A stretch of DNA of 64,000 nt, taken from contig JAHLTZ010000041.1 in NCBI GenBank assembly GCA_025786725.1, positions 1-64,000 on the forward strand, given 5' to 3'. The DNA comes from Syncephalis fuscata. Its lineage: Eukaryota > Zoopagomycota > Zoopagomycetes > Zoopagales > Piptocephalidaceae. The position numbers were made by a program, and so were the translations under genes. Shown one piece after another: positions 58,135 through 64,000 of this stretch (the first letter of the stretch is position 1; each line of letters begins with the position of its first letter). A model generated the notes under the pieces. That model was not told the DNA's origin, ran no database searches, and saw only the letters and a program-made list of their open reading frames with translations.

Positions 58135-58507
58135 TAGTTATACAAGACTATTATTAACAAGTGCTTATTGAACAAAAAATAACTTTATTACATATGCGTG
58201 GCAATGTACACTATCTATCCCTGCATCTACATAATGATAAATATTTATATATTGTTAATCAATAATTAATAGTTGGATTAATGATAAACATTTTATATAT
58301 TATAATGATTAATTAGCGGTTGAAATTTTGAATACAAAGTATTCTAATTTATAGTAAAATGTATGAAAACGTGAATGAAATAAAACACGGACTGAGACTA
58401 AAAAATAAAGAGTAAAAAGTAAGCTACTTTTTAAAAAAAAACAGGAAACACGCCATCATCGTGTGTGTAGTAGAGATACGCTCTCGTCGTTTCGCTTTGA
58501 ACGTGCG
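58135..58507. other. Convergent 3' region, F-box gene / KIN1
   Basis: These 373 AT-rich bases lie between two convergent stop codons. An A run sits at about 58432-58441. No gene seen. Confidence 0.5.
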
Positions 58508-61323
58508 CTATAGTCGGGCCGTTTCAAGTATTTTCTGGCAACTTTCTCTATATAGCCACGAATCACCGGCCACTCGTCGGAATCGAATGCCGCACATGCC
58601 AGGCAGCCATGGTGTACGTACAATGCTCACTTCAAACCAGACCTTTAGATTATCGGGCTTATCGATGTCGCCACTTATGCCAGCAGCATCCGTATCAAAT
58701 GCTTCTGGACCAAGACGAGGATCGGCCGCGTCAAGTGGTAGCCAGCAATCAATTCGGCCACGACTTTCACGATGACCAATATCGGCCGCTTCCAGTGCCG
58801 CCAACAATTCAATACGGATCTTTTTTGGCGACCGTGTACTCGTTGTATTAACAGAAAATAGACCCTTAAGAAATACCGTCTTCACTTTAGCATCTACAGT
58901 TGTATCTTCCATGGCCAATACATCGGATTTTGGCGAAACAGTCGACGTGAGTGCATCTAATGAATCGCCATGGGCACTAGGTGTCATTGAACCTTCACTA
59001 AGTGTTGCATCAGGTGCTAATAGTTTGGAGGCGCCGACAGCCTCTTCAGGAATGGCCACTGATGCTTCTGGTGTACTAATAGACGGTAAACGTGATCGTC
59101 GGCCATTGCGTGTACCACTGCCATTGGGCGAACGACGTGACAGCAAACGCGTTAGACGACGACCAAAACTACGGCCACGTAGTTCGTTCTCTTCCTCTTG
59201 TCGAGCAGAATTGGCACTCTTGGTCGATTGTCTACGACGCAATTGGTCACCGCTGCCTGGTCGACGTAATAGGTGCATTGGCGTTGTACTATGACGGCGT
59301 TCAAGTGCCAATCGCTCATCTTCATCATCCGAAAATACATCTCTTGTCGTATCGGCCCGTTTCTTAACCAAACGACGACGACCTGCACTGCCCACCACAA
59401 GGCTAATACGACGCATAATGCCGCCGCCACTATTGCCGCCATTACCACTACTATTGGCTGAACGTGAACTATTATTTGGTGAAGTGGCCAGATTTGGTAC
59501 AACAAGATTCGTGTTGTTGTTATCTGCAGTCGTTTCCTTATCTTCTTCCTTGCCACGAGCAAGACGAACCACATCCGATACAGCTCGTCTAAACCGTGCA
59601 CCACTCTTTTCCGTTTGTTTAGGCGACTTGCTACCATCTGCGCCCTTCAACATTTCAGTATGGACAACAGGCCATTCAGCTGATTCAGGCGATCCAGAGT
59701 CATCTTCGCCTATATCGGCTGTTGCTGCATTGGCATTGTTAATGGCTGCACTAGCAATGGCATCTGCATCATTAATATCGACCCGATATTCACGTACACC
59801 CTCTTCCTCGTCAAATCCAGTAGGTTCGCCGCGCTTCTCACGTTCAATTCGTTCGCGTACCAAATAGTATATGGATACAATTGGATCAAGTTCATCCATT
59901 AATGTTACTTCGTTTGGATCACTTTCTGTAGACACAGCATCCAATGCACCATCCTCGACTCCACTACTCCATCGCCAACGGCATTCTGCTGCCAAACGAC
60001 GTCTATCCGTCCAGGCAGTAACCACTTCTTCCAATCGGTGCAGAATATCGCCCTCTGGTCCAAAATCAAAGCCACGCATACGGCGAATGACTTCAAGATC
60101 GAGGGGTAGTGCCAATGGTTCACGTTCCGGTACATGGTTCTCTGGAGGTCCACCGTAGCCGCGTATCATCCATGGATGATTAGAGATATTGCGCAGCATT
60201 GCTCGTCGTGATGGATCAACGACAAGCATTTGCGATAGCAAATCAACACAGTCCTTGCTAAGCCATTCAGGATATTCGACGTGGCCTCGTTTGATCTTCG
60301 CGTGTAGCATGGGCATACTCTGGTCGTCAAATGGCACCTTGCCACAAACTAGCACATACAGGACATGCCTAAACTCCAGATATCCACCTCCGGTCCAATA
60401 TACGGCCGGGCATTGAGTAATTCAGGTGCAGCAAAGTATAGAGAGCCACAAAAGGTGCTTAGATGCGACCGTGGCGAATACAGATTGGCTAGACCAAAAT
60501 CGATTAACTTAATGCTACCAGAGCTTGAAATAAGAATATTTTCAATCTTTAAATCTAAATCAATGTATTGATAGATGTATTAATTAATATATCATTAATA
60601 AACGTATAAATCAGCACTACTTACCCCGATGAACAATTGAATTACGGTGACAGTAATCAATGGCGGAAACCATTTGTCGTAAGAATTTACGCGCTACTCG
60701 CTCCTTTAGTCGACCATGGCTAATAATATAATCGAGCATTTGCCCACCACTAACATATTCAAATGCTAGGTAGAAATGGCGTGGATGTACAATAAACTCC
60801 TTCAGCGCAACAACATTTGGATGGTGAAGCAGCTGGAGAATAGCCGCTTCACGTACAACGCGCACTTCTTTATTATCGGCATCTTTAGCCGGCTTCATCG
60901 TACCATCTGGATTTTGTGTGGGCAAAGCACGTGGAATGATTTTGACCGCCGCCTAAATTGTTAATAAAAAACATGATCAGCCATTATTATATTTTACATA
61001 TTTTACATATCACCATTTTACGATATGATTATAGCAATAATCCTTATTATCATTATCGTATCCGTTATCGCCACTGCAAATGCCATGCAAATACGTACCT
61101 TTTTGCCCGTAACAACGTGTTGTGCAAGTTTCACCTTGCCCATACTGCCCGCACCTAGTGTTTTGCCAAGCTGAAAACTGCCAATAAGTCGTCGATGCTG
61201 ACGCTGTCCATGGCCGGAACTGCCGTGTCCTTTTGAGTGCTTTGAACGATGATTACCCGCACTGCTGCTTTTACCGCCTTCCGGTCCTGAGCCAGATACT
61301 GGTTTCTGCGCCACAGTTGTCAT
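58508..61323 (-). CDS. KIN1: KIN1-type Ser/Thr kinase (PAR-1/MARK family) with KA1 domain
   Basis: Kin1 kinases act in polarity and exocytosis in fungi. Exons are 61099-61323, 60619-60952 (both approximate at the inner end), and a large last exon running from about 60561 to 58508. The kinase domain has [14 protein letters not shown], catalytic VHRDLK, DFGLA and the activation segment [19 protein letters not shown]. The fungal Kin1 extension [17 protein letters not shown] and GFDFG follows. After about 350 disordered, charged residues comes the C-terminal KA1 domain ([34 protein letters not shown]). One base is missing near 60365, at the helix F segment before [14 protein letters not shown]; otherwise the domain order is complete. 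Confidence 0.92.
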
Positions 61324-62967
61324 AGTAAAGAGATACTGCCGTAGATATTAGCCAGCAGCAATCGTAGAGTCGCGTAATTTGAATAGCAGCTATATAGGAT
61401 AGTAGCTGTCGTGGCTGCAATATTCGTTGCTGCACCGATATTATCAATGAAAATAGTACTAAAACACCAATAATAATAATAATAAAGTAGAAATGTAGGA
61501 ATAGCAATGACGAATGTAATAGCAGCGGCAAATAGTAATAAAGCTTAAAAGATGCAAACACTTGAAGGCAAAGACGCCGTATATTCAAAGCGTAATTCAA
61601 GTTAGATGGCTGCACTAAGCAGACACGTTACTACCGTTAATAGAGATGATAATCGGACGGACAATATGTGCTGTGTATACACTTTGCACTCAGTAGTCTC
61701 AGATGAAATAGTAAAGCGACAGTTCGATAGTAAGGTAGGTGTTGTAGTATGGTGGTAGTAGCTGTAAAGTAAAAGTAAAGGTTGCGAAAGGGAAAAGGTG
61801 GTCTACTGGCGAAAGGATAAAGCGTCACTATTAGCAGAGATGATTGCCGAACCACAAAAATACCAATAATAAAGGTCGCGCGGTGAAAGTATAGAAGAAA
61901 AGATTGGTTTGAAAACGAACGCTATTTCTCTTTGTATGGCGGAATAGGAAAGTAGTTTGAGACCAGTCGACGCGTGGAAGTATTGGCCAGTAATAGTATT
62001 CTGTAATGGTATAGCCAGCCACTCATACACACACACACACACAATATTGATAGTCGTTGTTGTTGTTGTCGTTGTCGTGGTGGGGGGTGCGTGTGGCCGC
62101 TTTTGGTCAGTTCCACATGTAACAAAGATTGATGATGGACGACGGCCTTAAGCGGAGTCAACGTTGAGTTTGTAAGTTGATTAAAGCGTGGGTGTGCGTG
62201 TATGTGCGTGGGTGTAAGCGCGTGGGTGAGAACAGTCAATAGCAAGAACAAAGCAATAGTATCGGCGCTGATACCACTATTCGCAATAATAGTAATAATA
62301 AGGGTCGTGGTGTTTATTGTTGTAATAATACTATTAACGGCAATAGTAACAATCAATTGTAATAGAAATAGTAGTCAATAGAGTAATACAGCGTAGAAGA
62401 ACAGCAATAGCTGCTGTTGTAAGTAATAGAATGGTGCGCACATCATACTCCGCGTTTCCATCCCGCCTATTTAGAGAGTAAGGCATGTGGTGGCCTTGTC
62501 CCTGATGTGCATGATGGGCTAGCATGACTAGACTGCCATGCTACATCTCTTGGCAGACTCACATGTTTATATACTCCTTACAACGATTATATGACTATAA
62601 TGATTAGAACAATGAATAGAACACCGCCTATTACTATAACGGATATTAGTATTGCGCTTATTATTAAACATATTTTATTAAATAGTAACAAATTATTGGG
62701 GACTGTATTTTATTAATAAATTGCTCATTTATTCCCAACTTTTGATTATAGAATTATTGGATTCAAATGGATCACTATGACCACATTCATCATGATTATT
62801 TATAGATAGTATATAACGTGATAGTATATATTTATTTACTCGTTAGTCTACGCTCTACTATAACAAATAAGACCTATTTATTCAAGCTAATAACAAAGGA
62901 CAGTCATCAATCCAAAGGGTGTAGATTAAGATGCTAACCTCGTTTGTTCGTTCGTTTGTTCGTTCGT
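61324..62967. other. Long KIN1 upstream region with simple repeats
   Basis: The 1.64 kb upstream of KIN1 is rich in short repeats: AAT triplets near 61470-61486, a CA tract at about 62028-62042, a GTT/GTC tract at about 62053-62080, and GT-rich DNA at about 62190-62230. Open frames across it are low-complexity and not convincing. It probably contains the KIN1 promoter and a long 5' UTR. Confidence 0.5.
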
Positions 62968-63422
62968 TTAAGGAGACGCCGTAGCCAATGTACTATTCTC
63001 AAAAAGATCACCAAAAGCTAAATCATAAAGTTATTAATAGAAACTACACAAATAAAAGACTTGCCATCATAGAAATTATTATGAATAACCCGTTCAAAGT
63101 TGCCTGAACTGCCACCGGCGTAGATATCTGTCTTGCCTAGTCCTCCCATATCTACATCACTATCTGCACCACCACTCATACGATGGCGTTGCAGTGAAGA
63201 AGGTGAGGGTGGTCTATTACCACGATGGCTATCGCGCATTAAATGCTGGAAGGATGGACCGACTAGTTCGGTGTCTTCACTTGGATGAAAACGCTCCTGT
63301 TTAGCAATTGCAGCCATCATGTCATCGTCGGAGTCATCTCCCGACAAACGGTCATCATCGTCGTTTCTATTGACTGAAACAGGTGAGGCTTTATGTTCAG
63401 GATAAATATCCATAGAATCCAT
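62968..63422 (-). CDS. Small acidic protein ending in a CSN9-like motif
   Basis: Two exons (63065-63422 and 62968-63017) give 135 residues. The intron (63018-63064) starts with GC; removing it turns a random read-through into FERVIHNNFYDAFGDLFEN, which closely parallels the C-terminal motif of COP9 signalosome subunit 9 (VHADFFNDFEDLFDD). The first 105 residues are disordered and acidic, with DDDDRLSGDDSDDDMMAAIA and SGGADSDVDMGG. Known CSN9 proteins are only about 57 residues, so this would be an extended form. An unrelated acidic protein with a chance FxDxF motif remains possible. Confidence 0.5.
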
Positions 63423-63609
63423 GATAGATGAGTAGAGTACAAATAGTAAATCAGTTGATTGAATGAATAGAACGTATTAACAAAGGTGTGTGTGAATGAC
63501 GTCAGTTAGTTTTATTATACTTTGACTCTCACATTCTGAGTTTCAAAGCAAAATTCGTTCCAATTGAAGTCATGCTGTTATGCATAACAAACATAGTTAT
63601 AATGTTTAT

Positions 63610-64000
63610 TTAACTACTTTGAGATTCACGAGGCTGATCATTATTGTTGTTGGTCATGCGTAGAAAGTTTGATCGAATATTAATAAAAGCCATTGATTGC
63701 GATTCCATATCATTCCGCAGTTGTTAGTGTTGTTACTACTCACAGTGTGGATTATTGCATCTGAATGGTCTTTTCTATCTTCCAATTTTCTACCGTTGCA
63801 TTTTAGGCATATTTGCAATGTAAGATATTCATCTATGGTGACAAGAAGGCAAAATGACTAGTATTCTTGATGCTCACCATTGTCTTGAGCATTCTTAATA
63901 TCAACTTGTAAGCCTAGATTATTTGCCGACCATTGATAAAGCAAATGGCCTCCACCATATGCAATAGTGATAGGTTGGGTGTCTTTACCAAGGAGATCTT
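63610..64000 (-). CDS. 3' end of an unidentified gene (partial)
   Basis: The gene runs out of the window at 64000, so its N-terminus is missing. Exons 63878-64000 and 63744-63832 join in frame and encode DLLGKDTQPITIAYGGGHLL, LGLQVDIKNAQDNDEY and LTLQICLKCNGRKLEDR. The last exon is uncertain: an intron from 63743 to a CAG acceptor gives a short end (PRESQSS, stop at 63610), while reading through gives a different tail. I do not recognise the family. The CLKC pair could be a small metal site. Confidence 0.4.

Noticed and set aside
61922-62525. Minus-strand open frames upstream of KIN1 as genes
   Set aside because: The predicted peptides are low-complexity products of simple repeats, with no family features or splice logic.
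1-64000. tRNA, rRNA, CRISPR or bacterial operon features
   Set aside because: I found no convincing A/B-box tRNA structure or rRNA sequence, and the intron-rich genes show the DNA is eukaryotic.

Overview
The window is nuclear eukaryotic DNA. Genes are split by many short introns (mostly 45-70 nt, GTAAGT donors, TTAG/ATAG acceptors), intergenic DNA is AT-rich, and coding DNA is closer to balanced. The gene set points to a fungus: a KIN1-type kinase with its fungal hallmark segments, a Tyr1-type prephenate dehydrogenase, a Vps36 with two NZF fingers inside its GLUE domain, and a secreted subtilase. An ASPM-type spindle protein and an apparent AT-AC (U12-type) intron suggest an early-diverging lineage rather than a typical ascomycete or basidiomycete. 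The species cannot be named from this sequence.

Layout. (1) 1-5211, 31262-35881 and 36320-39901 are three copies of a multi-kb duplication, each holding one gene for a secreted protein built of tandem 8-cysteine modules joined by Pro/Thr-rich linkers (9, 6 and 4 modules). I do not recognise this family. (2) Between copy A and copy B lie about 23 kb of compact housekeeping genes: PSF1 (GINS), a Tra2-like SR protein, ASPM, a cytochrome P450, CSN1, TYR1, a VCP-lysine-methyltransferase-like enzyme, PLAA/Doa1 and VPS36. (3) 28.7-31.3 kb is gene-poor and contains a nearly 1-kb inverted repeat. (4) After copies B and C come a secreted subtilase, a group II PLP decarboxylase bracketed by two oppositely oriented copies of a MITE-like repeat, and a predicted secreted pseudokinase. 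(5) 49.8-64 kb holds TFIP11/Ntr1, a PMS1/MLH2-like MutL protein, an F-box protein, KIN1, a small protein ending in a CSN9-like motif, and the 3' end of an unidentified gene.

How the genes relate. The left block is very compact. PLAA and the methyltransferase are convergent with stop codons 3 bp apart, and PLAA and VPS36 are divergent with start codons 110 bp apart. Two proteins linked to Cdc48/p97 (its methyltransferase and its cofactor PLAA) and one ESCRT-II subunit therefore sit side by side. CSN1 and a CSN9-like protein are both present but 43 kb apart. The secreted products (three cysteine-rich proteins, subtilase, pseudokinase) cluster at 31-49 kb and look like the accessory, fast-evolving part of the window.

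Caveat. Several otherwise good genes (ASPM, PLAA, TFIP11, F-box, KIN1) carry single-base frame breaks, about half of them in A or T runs. Base-level assembly error is the simplest explanation. Other genes (P450, CSN1, TYR1, VPS36, decarboxylase, pseudokinase) thread perfectly in frame through all their introns.
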